NCBI RefSeq assembly: GCF_000739575.1
Contig: NZ_BBJO01000014.1
Location: 186,001 to 250,000, forward strand
Length of the DNA stretch: 64,000 bases
Source: Halobellus rufus
GTDB taxonomy: Archaea; Halobacteriota; Halobacteria; Halobacteriales; Haloferacaceae
Reading direction: 5' to 3'
The notes under the pieces were generated by a model. It worked only from the letters and a program-made list of their open reading frames with translations. It did no database searches and had not been told where the DNA came from. A program made the translations under genes and the position numbers. Below are positions 44,833 to 54,959 of the stretch, one piece after another; positions within the stretch are counted from its first letter, which is position 1; each line of letters starts with the position of its first letter.

Positions 44833-46423
44833 CGCGACTCGTCCACCTCCAGTGGTCGCGGGTTTTCGGACCCTCTCGATTCGGTTCGTTCGGATCCATC
44901 CGATTCTGTCTGGTCGGATCCGCTCGATTCTGTTCGTTCGGAGCCCTCGACGGCGAAAGAGGCCTGCGCGCCGAGCGCCTCGTCGACGGCGGTGATGAGC
45001 GCTCGCGCCTTGTCGAGGGTCTCCTGGTACTCGTCTTCGGGGACCGAGTCGTGGACGATTCCCGCACCGACGCGGAGCCGATACTCGTCGCCGCGGCGGA
45101 CGAGCGTGCGGATGACGATGTTCAGCGTCGCCCGGTCGTCGAACCCGAAGATCCCGATGCTGCCGGTGTAGGGTCCCCGACGAGTGGCCTCGACCTCGTC
45201 GATGATCTCCATCGTCCGCGGCTTCGGCGCGCCGGTGATCGTCCCGCCTGGGAACACCGCCGCGACGGCGTCTGCGATCGTCGTCTCGGGGCGGCGGACG
45301 CCCTCGACGAGCGACACGAGGTGCATCACCTCCGAATACCGATCGATCCGGCGGTACTCGGACACCTCGACGGTGCCGTACTCGCTGACCTTCCCGAGGT
45401 CGTTGCGTTCGAGGTCGACGAGCATCGCGTGCTCGGCGCGCTCTTTCTCGTTCGAGCGCAGATTCGCCTCCAGTTCGGCGTCCTCCTCTGACGTCTCGCC
45501 CCTCGGGCGCGTTCCGGCGATCGGTTCCGTGACGAGTCGGTCGCCGTCGACCTCCAAGAGCAGTTCCGGGCTGGCGCTGACGAGGTCCACACCCGGGAAC
45601 TCGAGCAGTCCCGAGTACGGCGCGGGATTGACCCGCCGGAGCGCGTCGAACGCATCCACCGGGTGGACCGCCGCCGGCGCGACGAGGCGGTGGGAGACGT
45701 TCGTCTGGAAGGTGTCGCCGTCGCGGATGTGGCGTTTGATCGTCGAAACCCGGTCGGCGAACGCGGACTCCCCGCACTCGCTCTCGAAGGTCGCGCTGCT
45801 CGCGCTCACCGGAGGGCTCGGTATCGTTTCCGGTTCCGAGTGGACGGCCTCGGATATATCGAGCGCCCGATCGAGAGCAGCTTCGTAGCTGGCCTCGTGG
45901 TCGTCGCCGACGACGGGACACGTCGTGATCCGGAGTTCGACGCCGTCGTCCTCGCGGGGTTCTTTCCACGCCACGACGCGGTCGAAGACGCCGAGTTGGA
46001 GTCGGGGGAGGCCGTCGTCCGCCGTGGTGTCGGGAAGCGATTCCAGTTCGCGGGCCACGTCGTAGGAGAGCCAGCCGAAGGCACCGCAGGGTAGGGTACC
46101 TCGCAGTCGCCACGAACGAGGGACTCGCGATCGAGCAGCGAGTCGATCGTGTCGATGGTAGGGGTTTCACCGAACGATGCGTCCGGCTCGGCGGAGACGT
46201 CGACACGCTCGATCGGATCGACGGCGAAGTAGCCCCATCCCGACTGTCCGCCCGTCGTTTCGAGGTAGACGCCGTCCGCGCCGTCGTGACGAACACGCCG
46301 ATACGCATCGAACGGGTCAGAGACCACTGTTCGAACCTCGACCGGAACGCGGGCCCCGTCGGGGGCGGAGGCCGCGGTCTCGAGGAACTCCTCTCGCTCG
46401 GTTACGACCGTGGTTTCGCTCAT
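44829..46423 (-). CDS. pabB: aminodeoxychorismate synthase component I; frameshifted near 46092
   Basis: The N-terminal frame ([15 protein letters not shown]...) runs to [12 protein letters not shown], then one missing base near 46092-46093 shifts to [18 protein letters not shown] and the catalytic part. That part contains [63 protein letters not shown], and [22 protein letters not shown]. The FPGG(T/S)ITGAPK signature is PabB-like; TrpE usually has GTLSGAPK. Restored length 531. The C-terminus ends in a Ser/Glu-rich repetitive tail. It makes aminodeoxychorismate from chorismate, feeding folate synthesis and the FolP enzyme in this window. Confidence 0.82.
44870..44950. repeat. imperfect tandem repeat encoding the PabB C-terminal tail
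   Basis: Repeated units of about 18-24 bases around GATTCTGTTCGTTCGGA and GATCC encode [22 protein letters not shown] near the end of pabB. Disordered acidic tail; slippage-prone. Confidence 0.6.
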
Positions 46424-46687
46424 CTGATACGAAGTACTCCCGCCGACGGTCACGGGACGTGACCCGGCAATTTCTATCGGAGGTGGATCGTATACACGAA
46501 AAAATCTTGCGTGACCGGACAGCTTGGGTCAGCTTGTGTGATGAGATATCCTTTCACATCGAGACGTTCGGGTGGGCTCCAGCAAATACGAGGTAAGTAA
46601 AGATTTTCTGATGGTTTTGTGTGTGATCTGTTCGGGTACGAGTCGACCGTTCGATGGGATTTTCACTCGGAGGCTCGCAGATTCGTT

Positions 46688-47131
46688 ATGTCCGAACTGA
46701 CGGCACATCACGTCGGCGTCACTGTCGACGATCTCGAACGGTCCGTCGCGTTCTACCGCGATACGCTCGGGTTACCGGAGCTCGCTCGGTTCACGGTCGG
46801 CGGAGAGGCCTTCGCGAAGGGAGTTGGGATCGAGGGTGCGGAGGCCTCGTTCGTGCATCTCGACGGGGGAGACGTCCGAATCGAACTGGTCTCCTACGAG
46901 TCCACCGGTGGATCTCCCGATGGTACCGACGACGAGGGGGGAGCGGAGTCACGCCTCGATCAGGCGGGAGCGACGCACATCGGACTCACTGTCGACGACG
47001 TGGTCGGGTTTTACGACTCGCTTTCCGACGACGTCGAAACGATAAGCCGACCACAGACCACAGAATCCGGAACGACGATTTTCTTCGTTCGCGATCCCGA
47101 AGGGAATCTCGTCGAAGTGCTCTCGACGTGA
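46688..47131 (+). CDS. VOC family (glyoxalase/bleomycin-resistance fold) protein
   Basis: 147 residues. MSELTAHHVGVTVDDLERSVAFYRDTLGL is the VOC beta-alpha opening, GATHIGLTVDDVVGFYDSL the second half, and IFFVRDPEGNLVEVLST the closing strand with the usual metal-ligand Glu. Related to methylmalonyl-CoA epimerase or glyoxalase I by fold. Function undetermined. ATG at 46688. Confidence 0.82.
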   Translation: MSELTAHHVGVTVDDLERSVAFYRDTLGLPELARFTVGGEAFAKGVGIEGAEASFVHLDGGDVRIELVSYESTGGSPDGTDDEGGAESRLDQAGATHIGLTVDDVVGFYDSLSDDVETISRPQTTESGTTIFFVRDPEGNLVEVLST

Positions 47132-47266
47132 CTTCGTTCCGTCTCAGATAGACACAGATATTGGGAACTCATTCAATATAAACCGTTAACAATGGATGAG
47201 ATGTAAAAATACCCGAACGAGTACTGACAAAGCCTCAGGTACGTGTGGTCCCAAAGAGTAGGTACG

Positions 47267-47434
47267 ATGGCAACAGCCAACGAATTCGAACGAACGCGAA
47301 CCGCTGCAGAAGAGACCGACTTCTATCTCCCGGCGTCGTCGATCTCGACGGCCCTCGACCGTATCGAGACGGTGGTCGGTCGGTTTGTCAGGCGCCACGG
47401 CGTCGTCCTGATCCCCGACACGTACAACAAGTAA
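47267..47434 (+). CDS. 55-residue haloarchaeal protein, uncharacterised
   Basis: MATANEFERTRTAAEETDFY... ending RFVRRHGVVLIPDTYNK. The ATG at 47267 is preferred over an upstream GTG or other start. Short, charged, no membrane segment. Located immediately before the origin region. Moderate support from composition only. Confidence 0.45.
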   Translation: MATANEFERTRTAAEETDFYLPASSISTALDRIETVVGRFVRRHGVVLIPDTYNK

Positions 47435-47578
47435 CCACGACGCGCCGTTTTCCGGAGATTACGTCACGTCGGCGGTTTCGATGCGAATTTTCGAGGCGGT
47501 TCACGCTGGGTTGGGTGTGAGAGATCCGTTTCGACAGTATGGGTAGCGTACGGTCGAATAATCCGAGCCGACGACACA

Positions 47579-47597
47579 CCCCCTCCACTTTGTCCGC
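47579..47597 (+). repeat. ORB-like element 1 (long form)
   Basis: CCCCCTCCACTTTGTCCGC; flanks ACACA and AGT match the inverted copy at 48313. Confidence 0.7.
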
Positions 47598-47739
47598 AGT
47601 ACTCCGCGAGTGGGAGGGGGATGATCGCGAGGTCGCCCCTCTGGAAACAGATTCGCCCCCGGCGAAGCACAGCTTCTCGTATGTGACTCTCCGATAACGA
47701 CTCGCTCACACTGACTTGCGTCTGCGCGATTGACACCCA

Positions 47740-47754
47740 CACCACGATGTCCGC
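47740..47754 (+). repeat. ORB-like element (short form)
   Basis: CACCACGATGTCCGC, identical to the copy at 47843. Confidence 0.6.
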
Positions 47755-47842
47755 TGAAAGCCCACTAGGAGACTCAGTTGCAGTCTCCTCAAGGACAGAT
47801 AGGCCATCGAACAGAGCGAGTCGTTCCCGCGGCGTTCGGGAA

Positions 47843-47857
47843 CACCACGATGTCCGC
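47843..47857 (+). repeat. ORB-like element (short form)
   Basis: CACCACGATGTCCGC, 89 bases from the previous short copy. Confidence 0.6.
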
Positions 47858-47932
47858 AGTTCTATCCATCGGACGCTTCCGATCGGCCTCGGAGTGGTAT
47901 TCGCCGCACTGTTCGGATGTGCACCCGACCCT

Positions 47933-47951
47933 CCCCCTCCACTTTGTCCGC
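47933..47951 (+). repeat. ORB-like element 2 (long form)
   Basis: CCCCCTCCACTTTGTCCGC, same orientation as element 1, left of the AT-rich stretch. Confidence 0.7.
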
Positions 47952-48211
47952 TGTTGTTGGAAGAAACGCCACCGTTGTCAGGGGGAACTCCGCTGTTGGT
48001 AGTGAAACCGAGCGAGTGAAGGAATACCGAAGTGGCAAGCAAAACCTCGATCGACGACGAGGATCGCGAAATCACGTCACGCGACGATAGCGTCAGTGCT
48101 GAGTTCGGTCGCCACGCCGGACCGAGGATCACGGCGAACGGAAATCACAGTCAGTGGCGACGAAGAACACGGACACGCGCGAATAGGCGGTTGAACGTGA
48201 TCCCACGTCAA

Positions 48212-48280
48212 CCGCTATTAATTGAGACCACGGACCAATTAAATCTAACTAGTAATAAAACCTGTGTTAACAAATAGACG
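48212..48280. other. AT-rich putative duplex unwinding element
   Basis: About 70 bases rich in A and T (CTATTAATTGAG, AATTAAATCTAACTAGTAA, TGTTAACAAATAG) within a GC-rich genome, between oppositely oriented ORB-like repeats. Placement fits a DUE; unproven. Confidence 0.55.
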
Positions 48281-48312
48281 GATTCGACCCCCCACCCAAT
48301 ACCCGGTTAACT

Positions 48313-48331
48313 GCGGACAAAGTGGAGGGGG
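48313..48331 (-). repeat. ORB-like element 3 (long form, inverted)
   Basis: GCGGACAAAGTGGAGGGGG, the reverse complement of elements 1 and 2, immediately right of the AT-rich stretch. Confidence 0.7.
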
Positions 48332-48374
48332 TGTGTTCGACCACCCTTTATTTCAACGAGAACAGCGGACACTC

Positions 48375-48388
48375 CGGACACCGTGGTT
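48375..48388 (-). repeat. ORB-like element (short form, inverted)
   Basis: CGGACACCGTGGTT, inverted relative of CACCACGATGTCCG, 33 bases before the orc1/cdc6 ATG. Confidence 0.45.
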
Positions 48389-48420
48389 TTATTTATGTAG
48401 TGCTCGAATACTGGTGTGTA

Positions 48421-49680
48421 ATGGTCCTCTTCGAGCGGGACAACGATATCTATCGTGATCGAGACGCCTTACGGGAGGACTACCAGCCGGAAGCGCTCGT
48501 GGGACGAGACGAGGAGTTACAGACGTATCAAGCTGCCCTGCAGCCGGTAATCAACGGGGAGCAACCGAACAACATCTTCCTGTACGGGAAGACCGGCGTC
48601 GGGAAGACGGCGGCGACGAAGTACCTCCTCGCGCACCTCAAAGAGGACGCCGCACAGTACGACGACATCGACCTCTCCGTGATCTTCCTGAACTGCGACG
48701 GCCTCACGAGTTCCTACCAGATCGCCACACGTCTCGTGAACAACCTCCGATCCGAGGCCAACCAGATCTCGACGACCGGGTACCCGCTGGCGTCCGTCTA
48801 CGAGATGCTCTGGGAGGACCTCGACGACCGCGGTGGGACCGTCCTCGTCGTTCTCGACGAGATCGATCACGTCAACGACGACAGCATCCTCTATCAGCTC
48901 CCGAGGGCTCGCGCGAACGGCGACCTCGAAGTCGCCAAAATCGGACTCATCGGCATTTCGAACGACTTCTCGTTCCGCGACGACCTCTCACCGAAGGTCA
49001 AAAGCTCCCTCTGTGAACAGGAGCTTCACTTCCCCGCGTACAACGCGGAGAACCTCCGGGCGATCCTCGAACAGCGGAGCGAGGTGGCCTTCCACGACGA
49101 CGTCCTCAGCGACGAGGTCATCCCGTTGTGTGCGGCCTACGGTGCGAAGGACGCCGGTGACGCGCGACAGTCGATCGACCTCTTGATGAAGGCCGGCGAC
49201 CTGGCCCGGGACGAGGAGACGGCTCAAGTCACCGAAGAACACGTCCGTCGCGGTCGACGCGCGCTGGAACGCGGACGGATCAAAGAGGGGATCAACGGCC
49301 TCACCGAACACGGCCACCTCGTCCTCTACGCGCTCTTGACGCTCGATCTCGAAGGCGAAGCGCCCATCCGGTCTCGCGACGTGAGGCCTCGATACACTCG
49401 CTTCGCCGAACTCGCTAACCGCGATCCCCTCGTCCCGCGTCGGATGCGCGATCACCTCAGCGAGTTGGCTATGTTGGGCATCGTCTCGGTCACCGAGCGC
49501 AACGAGGGTCGACGCGGCGGCACCTACCGCGAGTACGCGCTCGATATGGACGTCGAACTGATCCTCTCGGCGATGACGGACACGGTCGAAGTCGTGGGCG
49601 TCCACGACTCGATCACGCCGTACGTCGACACGGACGACGATCAGGAACCGCCGACGCTCGAAGACTTCTCACAGGTCTAA
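48421..49680 (+). CDS. Orc1/Cdc6 family replication initiator
   Basis: 419 residues of the archaeal AAA+ Orc1/Cdc6 family. LYGKTGVGKTAATKYLL is Walker A (56-63), VLVVLDEIDHVNDDSILYQL is Walker B (141-150), IGISNDFSFRDDLSPKVKSSL is the sensor-1 region, and a C-terminal winged helix (about 310-400) ends the protein. It binds origin recognition boxes and loads the MCM helicase. The ATG at 48421 gives the usual MVLFERDNDIYRDRDALREDYQPE start. Origin-like repeats lie on both sides, so this protein probably recognises them. Haloarchaea have several paralogues; the number cannot be told from the window. Confidence 0.95.
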   Translation: MVLFERDNDIYRDRDALREDYQPEALVGRDEELQTYQAALQPVINGEQPNNIFLYGKTGVGKTAATKYLLAHLKEDAAQYDDIDLSVIFLNCDGLTSSYQIATRLVNNLRSEANQISTTGYPLASVYEMLWEDLDDRGGTVLVVLDEIDHVNDDSILYQLPRARANGDLEVAKIGLIGISNDFSFRDDLSPKVKSSLCEQELHFPAYNAENLRAILEQRSEVAFHDDVLSDEVIPLCAAYGAKDAGDARQSIDLLMKAGDLARDEETAQVTEEHVRRGRRALERGRIKEGINGLTEHGHLVLYALLTLDLEGEAPIRSRDVRPRYTRFAELANRDPLVPRRMRDHLSELAMLGIVSVTERNEGRRGGTYREYALDMDVELILSAMTDTVEVVGVHDSITPYVDTDDDQEPPTLEDFSQV

Positions 49681-50088
49681 CCCGATCGACCCGGGACGCC
49701 GACGGCCTGCGACACGGAGCGATCTACGACACTGAGCGACCCGCCGAGTACCATCGCTGCGGCACGCGTTACGGTTCGCCGACCGATTCGTCTCTCCTGG
49801 TACCACACCACGATGTCCGTAGCTATCGACTCGATCGTCCCGGAGCGACGCGCTCTCACTGCTTCTCCGGACACTGTGGTGTGTCCGCGTTCACAGCCTA
49901 TCACTATGCTGCTGGCTTTCACCGACTTTTCTCAGGACGTCGTGGTGTCTCGCGATCGAGGTAACAGCGGACACCGAGGGGTCCTAACAGCAAACTACCC
50001 CCAATCGACCACGTGGCGTCCACCGTTACCAGTTACTTGTCGGATCAGTCGGCTTATCATCCGCCCCCCTGACTGTGGACGTATCTGT
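49681..50088. other. origin region (right part) with further ORB-like repeats
   Basis: 408 bases without a believable gene. Short ORB-like copies occur at 49806-49820 (CACCACGATGTCCGT), and inverted at 49868-49881 (CGGACACTGTGGTG), 49934-49947 (AGGACGTCGTGGTG) and 49967-49981 (partial). Their presence on the far side of orc1/cdc6 extends the origin locus. Confidence 0.6.
49806..49820 (+). repeat. ORB-like element (short form), right flank
   Basis: CACCACGATGTCCGT, one mismatch from the 47740 and 47843 copies. Confidence 0.55.
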
Positions 50089-51549
50089 ATGTTCGGTACG
50101 AGCGGGATACGCGGACCAGTCGGCGAAGCGGTGGACGCCCGGCTCGCTGTCGACGTGGGTCGCGGCGTCGCGAGCGAGGCGGATAAAGTCGTCGTCGGAC
50201 GCGACGTACGAGAGACCGGGGCCGTCCTCGCAGACGCACTCTCCGCGGGCCTGCGCGAGTGTGGGACCGACGTGATTCGCCTTGGAATCGTTTCGACGCC
50301 GACGCTCGCGAGGAGCGTCCGGTGGTTCGGCGCTGACGCCGGAGTCGGCATCACCGCATCGCACAACCCCGCCTCCGACAACGGAATCAAACTGTGGAAC
50401 CCCTCGGGCCAGGCGTTCACGCCCGCCCAGACGGACGCGATCGAGGAGCGTCTCGACGCCGACGACGCCCAGACGGCCCCGTGGGACGAGTTCGGAACCG
50501 AACGGCCCGTCGATGACGCCTCCGCGAGACACGTCGACCAACTCGTGGCGACGGTCACGGAATCGGACTCGTTGTCGGCGACAGTTTCGGAATCGGATCT
50601 ACCCGAATCGGTTACCTCGAAAGCGTCCCCGTTCGAGGGACTGACGATCGTCGTCGACTTGGGCAACGGCACTGGCCGGGTCACCGTCGACGCGCTGTAC
50701 GAGCTGGGCGCGACCGTTCACACACTCGATGGACAACCGGACGGTCGCTTTCCGGCCCGGAAGAGCGAACCGAACGCCGAGACCCTCGGCGCGCTCCGAT
50801 CGGCGGTCCCGGCCCTCGACGCCGACCTCGGAATCGCTCACGACGGCGACGCAGACAGGATGGTCGCCGTCACCGCCGAGGGGGAGTACGTCCCCGGCGA
50901 CGTCCTCCTGGCGCTTTTCGCACGCGACGCCGTCGACGGTGCCGTGCCTTCCGACCCCGAGTCCGCCCGTGCGGCTCCCGACACGAAAACGACCGGGACG
51001 GGCACCGGACCCGCGCGCGTCGCCGTCCCAGTCGACACGAGCTTACTGGTCGCCGACGCAGTGACCGAGGTCGGCGGCGAGGTCGCGTACACACCCGTCG
51101 GCGACGTCCACGTGGCGGAGGCGGTCTCACGGGAGGGGTTCGTCTTCGGCGGAGAGCCCTCCGGCGCGTGGATCTGGCCCGAGCAGACGCTCGCGCCGGA
51201 CGGCCACCTCGCGGCGCTCCGCCTCGTCTCGCTCCTCGCGCGGCGCGGGTCTCTCGACGGGCTCCTCGATGCACTTCCGACCGACGCCTACGTCACCCGT
51301 CGCGAGAATATCCCTGTCGAGGACCGATCCGCGTCGATGGAGGCCGTCGAGCGGGAACTCCGCGACCGGTACAACGACATCGACTCCATCGACGGCCTCC
51401 GCGTCGAGACCGACGACGGATGGTTCCTGGTCCGACCGAGCGGAACGGAACCGCTCGTTCGGGTGACGGCGGAAGCCCGAGAAGACCGGGCCGCAGACGA
51501 ACTCCTCGAATCGGCGCTCGACGTCGTCTCGGCCAACGCCGTCCGCTGA
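50089..51549 (+). CDS. phosphoglucomutase/phosphomannomutase family protein
   Basis: 486 residues of the alpha-D-phosphohexomutase family. MFGTSGIRGPVGEAV is the N-terminal signature; catalytic Ser91 lies in ITASHNPASDNGIKLW; the metal loop is HDGDADRMVAV; the sugar loop is FGGEPSGAWIWPE; the phosphate loop is VRPSGTEPLVRVT. It moves phosphate between C1 and C6 of a hexose or hexosamine. A low-complexity insert (ESDSLSATVSESDLPES) sits between domains 1 and 2. Start at 50089. It often neighbours haloarchaeal cell-surface glycosylation genes, which are not visible here. Confidence 0.93.
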   Translation: MFGTSGIRGPVGEAVDARLAVDVGRGVASEADKVVVGRDVRETGAVLADALSAGLRECGTDVIRLGIVSTPTLARSVRWFGADAGVGITASHNPASDNGIKLWNPSGQAFTPAQTDAIEERLDADDAQTAPWDEFGTERPVDDASARHVDQLVATVTESDSLSATVSESDLPESVTSKASPFEGLTIVVDLGNGTGRVTVDALYELGATVHTLDGQPDGRFPARKSEPNAETLGALRSAVPALDADLGIAHDGDADRMVAVTAEGEYVPGDVLLALFARDAVDGAVPSDPESARAAPDTKTTGTGTGPARVAVPVDTSLLVADAVTEVGGEVAYTPVGDVHVAEAVSREGFVFGGEPSGAWIWPEQTLAPDGHLAALRLVSLLARRGSLDGLLDALPTDAYVTRRENIPVEDRSASMEAVERELRDRYNDIDSIDGLRVETDDGWFLVRPSGTEPLVRVTAEAREDRAADELLESALDVVSANAVR

Positions 51550-51588
51550 CGATCGGTCTTTCAAACGGGGGAGGTCGACCTTTCTAAC

Positions 51589-51607
51589 AGCGGACATACT
51601 GGTGTTC
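51589..51607 (-). repeat. outlying ORB-like element downstream of the phosphohexomutase gene
   Basis: AGCGGACATACTGGTGTTC on the plus strand is an inverted relative of AACACCACGATGTCCGCT with one extra change. It lies about 1.6 kb past the origin core. Confidence 0.4.
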
Positions 51608-51756
51608 GAAACGGAGAAAAACGGCTGGAGAAACCTCCTATCGCGGGGATCAGACTAGGAGCACGTTTGGCACGTTCGCATAGGGGCCGATCCGAACCCG
51701 ACGGAGCTGTGTGCGCTGGATTCCGCCCGATGTGGCCGTCAGTACGCCGGCCCTCT

Positions 51757-54410
51757 TCAGCGGAACAGGCCGAGTAGATCGTAGTCGTGATCGGGTTCGT
51801 ACCGACGGAACAGCAGGCTGTTCGTCAGCACCGACACCGACGAGAACGCCATCGCGCCGGCGGCGAGCACGGGCTGGAGTAACCCGAGGGAGGCGAGCGG
51901 AATCATCGCGGTGTTGTACCCCAGCGCCCAGACGAGGTTCTGCTTGATCTTCTGGAGGGTCGCATCGGAGATACGGATGGCCTTCACGACGTCCAGGGGG
52001 TCGTCGCGCATCAGCGTCACGTCCGCCGCTTCGATGGCGACGTCGGTCCCCGAACCGATGGCGGTGCCGACGTAGGCGACCGCCAGTGCGGGGGCGTCGT
52101 TGACCCCGTCGCCGACCATCATCGCCTTCCGGCCCTCGTCTTGGATCGATTCTACGGCGTCGGACTTGTCCTCGGGGAGGACCTCCGCGCGGACGTTCTC
52201 GGGATCGATGCCGACTCGTTCGGCGACGGCGCGGGCGGTCCGCTCGTTGTCGCCGGTGATCATCATCACGTCGATACCGCGCTCTCGGAGCTGGCTCACG
52301 GCGTCTCTCGCGCTGTCCTTGACGGTATCGGCGTCGGCGAGGACCCCGATCAGTTGGCCCTCGCTCCCGTCGCCGTCCGAATCGGCGGGTACTCGGGCGA
52401 CGAGCATCGCGGTCTTGCCCTCGTTTTCGAGCCGCTCCATCGTCTCCGCGGCGGGCGAGGGATCGATCCCGTTGTCCTCGAGCAGCTTCCGATTGCCGAC
52501 GAGGATCTCGTCGCCGTCGACGGTCGCTTCGACCCCGTGGCCGGGGACGTTCTCGAACGCCTCGGGTTCGCTCACCTCGAGACCGCGCGCTTCCGCTCCG
52601 TCGACGATGGCGCGAGCGAGGGGGTGTTCACTGCCGCTCTCGGCGGACGCGGCCAGTCGGAGGACGTCGTCCTCGGAGAGCGAGTCGCGGGAGAGGAGTT
52701 GGCCGCCGTCGGTCGCCGAAGCGCCGTCCTCCGGGGTCGCGTCCCCGCCGTCTGCCGCGAGACTGCTGTCGTCACCGAATACGACGACGTCGGTGAGCTC
52801 CATCTCTCCCTCGGTGAGCGTTCCGGTCTTGTCGAAGACGACTGTGTCGACGTCCTTGGCGCGTTCGAGCACGTCGCCGCCCTTGAACAGGACGCCGTTC
52901 TGCGCGCCGATGGTCGTGCCCACCATCGTCGCGGCGGGCGTCGCGAGCCCCAGCGCACAGGGACAGGCGATCAGGACCGCCGAGGCGAAGACGATGACCG
53001 CGAACTCGAAGACCGAGACTGCCCCGCCCGCGATCGCCGGTCCGCCGGCGACGAGTCCCCACAGGGGGAGCCACTCGACGACGCTCGCGAGCGTTCCGGG
53101 GAACAGGTACCAGACGACGCCCCAGAGGAGCGCGTTCGCGATGACCGCGGGCACGAAGTACGCCGAGATGCGGTCCGCGAGATTCTGGATCTCGGGCTGG
53201 CGGGACTGGGCCTCCTTGACGGTTTGGACGATCTGCTGGAGGGCCGTATCGGAGCCGACCTTCGTCGCCTCGACGACGAGCACGCCGTTCTCGTTGATCG
53301 TCGAGCCGACGACCTCGTCGCCCTCCTCCTTCTCGACGGGGACGGACTCGCCGGTCACCATCGACTCGTCGACGGCGGACTGGCCGTCGACGACCACGCC
53401 GTCGGTCGGGATCTGCTCGCCCGGGCGGACCTTCATCCGGTCGCCGACCTCGACGTCTTCGAGCGGGATCTCGCGCTCGTTGCCGTCCTCGTCGACGACG
53501 GTCGCCGTGTCCGCTTCCATCTCCAGTAGCTTCCGGAGCGCCTCGCCGGCCTGCCCCTTCGAGCGGGCCTCGAGGTAGTTGCCGAGGGTGATGAACACGA
53601 GGATCAACGCCGCCGTGTCGAAGTAGAGACTCCCGGCGATGGCACCAGCGAGGACAGACACGGAGTAGACGTACGCCGTCGTGGAGCCGAGAGCGATGAG
53701 CACGTCCATGTTCGCCCGGCCGTTCGTCACGATCGCCTTGTAGGAGTTCTTGTAGAAGGGCCACCCGAGAACGACCTGAACGGGCGTCGCGAGCGCGAAC
53801 TCGACCCAGCCGAACTCGACGCCGAAGACCGTTTCCGGGAACACGGCACCGCCGAGCAGGAGTTTGTCGACGATGAAGAACAGAAGCGGCGTCGAAAGCG
53901 CCGCGCCGAACAGCGTGAGCCGGCGCTGCTTGCGGATCTCGGCCTCCCGAGCGGCGTCGCGTGCGTCCCCGCCGGACTCCTCGGTATCGTCCTCTCGAAC
54001 CGGCGAGTAGCCCGCGTCCTCGATGGCGTCGTACATCTCCTCGCGGGAGACGTCCGCCGGGTTGTACCGCACCTGGGCCTCGTCGGTCGCGTAGTTCACC
54101 TCGCGTCGATGACGCCGGGAAGGTTTTCAAGAGCCTCTCGGTTGGTGTCGGCGCAGTTCGCACACGTCATGTCCGAGATCGCGATCGAGACGGTCTCGGA
54201 GACGACGCCGTAGCCGGCGTTCTCGATGGCCGCGTATATCTCTCCGAGCGATACGGTGTCGGGATCGTACTCGACGGAGCCCTCGTCCGTCGCGAAGTTG
54301 ACGTTCGCCTCGACGACGCCGTCGAGGGTCTCGAGGGCGTCCCCGACCGTCGCCGAACAGTTGGCACACGACATCCCCGTGATGTCGAGGTGGGCAGTTC
54401 TCGTGTTCAT
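51757..54410 (-). CDS. copper-type P1B ATPase with two N-terminal HMA domains; frameshifted near 54100
   Basis: Frame 1 (54410 to 54096) encodes two heavy-metal-associated domains, [11 protein letters not shown] and [24 protein letters not shown]. One missing base at about 54100-54101 separates it from [30 protein letters not shown] and the rest. The remainder has the CPC ion motif ([18 protein letters not shown]), phosphorylation motif [24 protein letters not shown], and [13 protein letters not shown]. Restored length 884. As sequenced, the second HMA domain is split and a GTG overlaps the stop (GTGA), so re-initiation is conceivable. It exports Cu+ (or Ag+). Confidence 0.88.
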
Positions 54411-54959
54411 CTTACTGTACACTACGGGTCCCTCTCTTAGTGCAGTTGTCCCTTCGAAAGCGAAGCTAAGCAGCGTACGAAATTCACAATCGAATCCAGT
54501 CTGCGAATCTTAGCTGAAAGTGAACGGTCCTCGAACGTCACTCCGACAATGCCGCTCCGGGCGACACTCGGCGTACTTCGCTCACTCTGTCCCACGTCGC
54601 GACGAGCTCTTGTTGGACAGGGGGCGTCCGTCCTCACTGCGAGTGCCTCCGTAAGACTGTCACCGGGTCGGACGGCTTTGGATTCGAAAGCTGACTTCCG
54701 GCCGTAGACGGCCATCGGTAGGTCTGTGGAGGACGTGCACCCGCCTGGATTCTGCGACGACATCTCTTTTCCCGACGAAATCTTCGGCTGATAGTCGCCC
54801 GAACAGCGAAAAACGTTTATATACGCTGTCGGATAGATCAAACTGAACGATTTCGTCCGTTCGGTCGCGTCGCAGCTTTCGACGACGACCCAGCAACAAC
54901 GATTCCGGTGGTGGGGGCTACGGATTTTGGTGGCTCTCGCCCACGGCTTTCCACTATGT
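54411..54959. other. intergenic region between the copper ATPase and aCPSF1
   Basis: 549 bases. A frame on the minus strand is open but its composition is not haloarchaeal-like (many Ser, Arg, Cys) and I see no family motif. GTTTATATACG near 54813-54823 is a good TATA-like box for the downstream plus-strand gene. Nothing else is recognised. Confidence 0.5.

Larger units (their letters stand above)
47435..48420. other. replication origin region (left part, upstream of orc1/cdc6)
   Basis: 986 bases without a believable gene. Three near-identical repeats of CCCCCTCCACTTTGTCCGC occur at 47579-47597 and 47933-47951 (same orientation) and 48313-48331 (inverted), each with a C/G-string as expected for haloarchaeal origin recognition boxes. 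A shorter family, CACCACGATGTCCGC, occurs at 47740-47754 and 47843-47857, with an inverted relative at 48375-48388. Between the second and third long repeats lies an AT-rich stretch (about 48212-48280) that could be the unwinding element. The initiator gene follows directly. Confidence 0.72.

Noticed and set aside
44260-46423. Anthranilate synthase TrpEG
   Set aside because: [11 protein letters not shown] in component I favours aminodeoxychorismate synthase; tryptophan genes are not nearby.
47435-48420. Small open frames in the origin region
   Set aside because: They overlap the repeat family in both orientations, have no SD or promoter, and show frameless composition.
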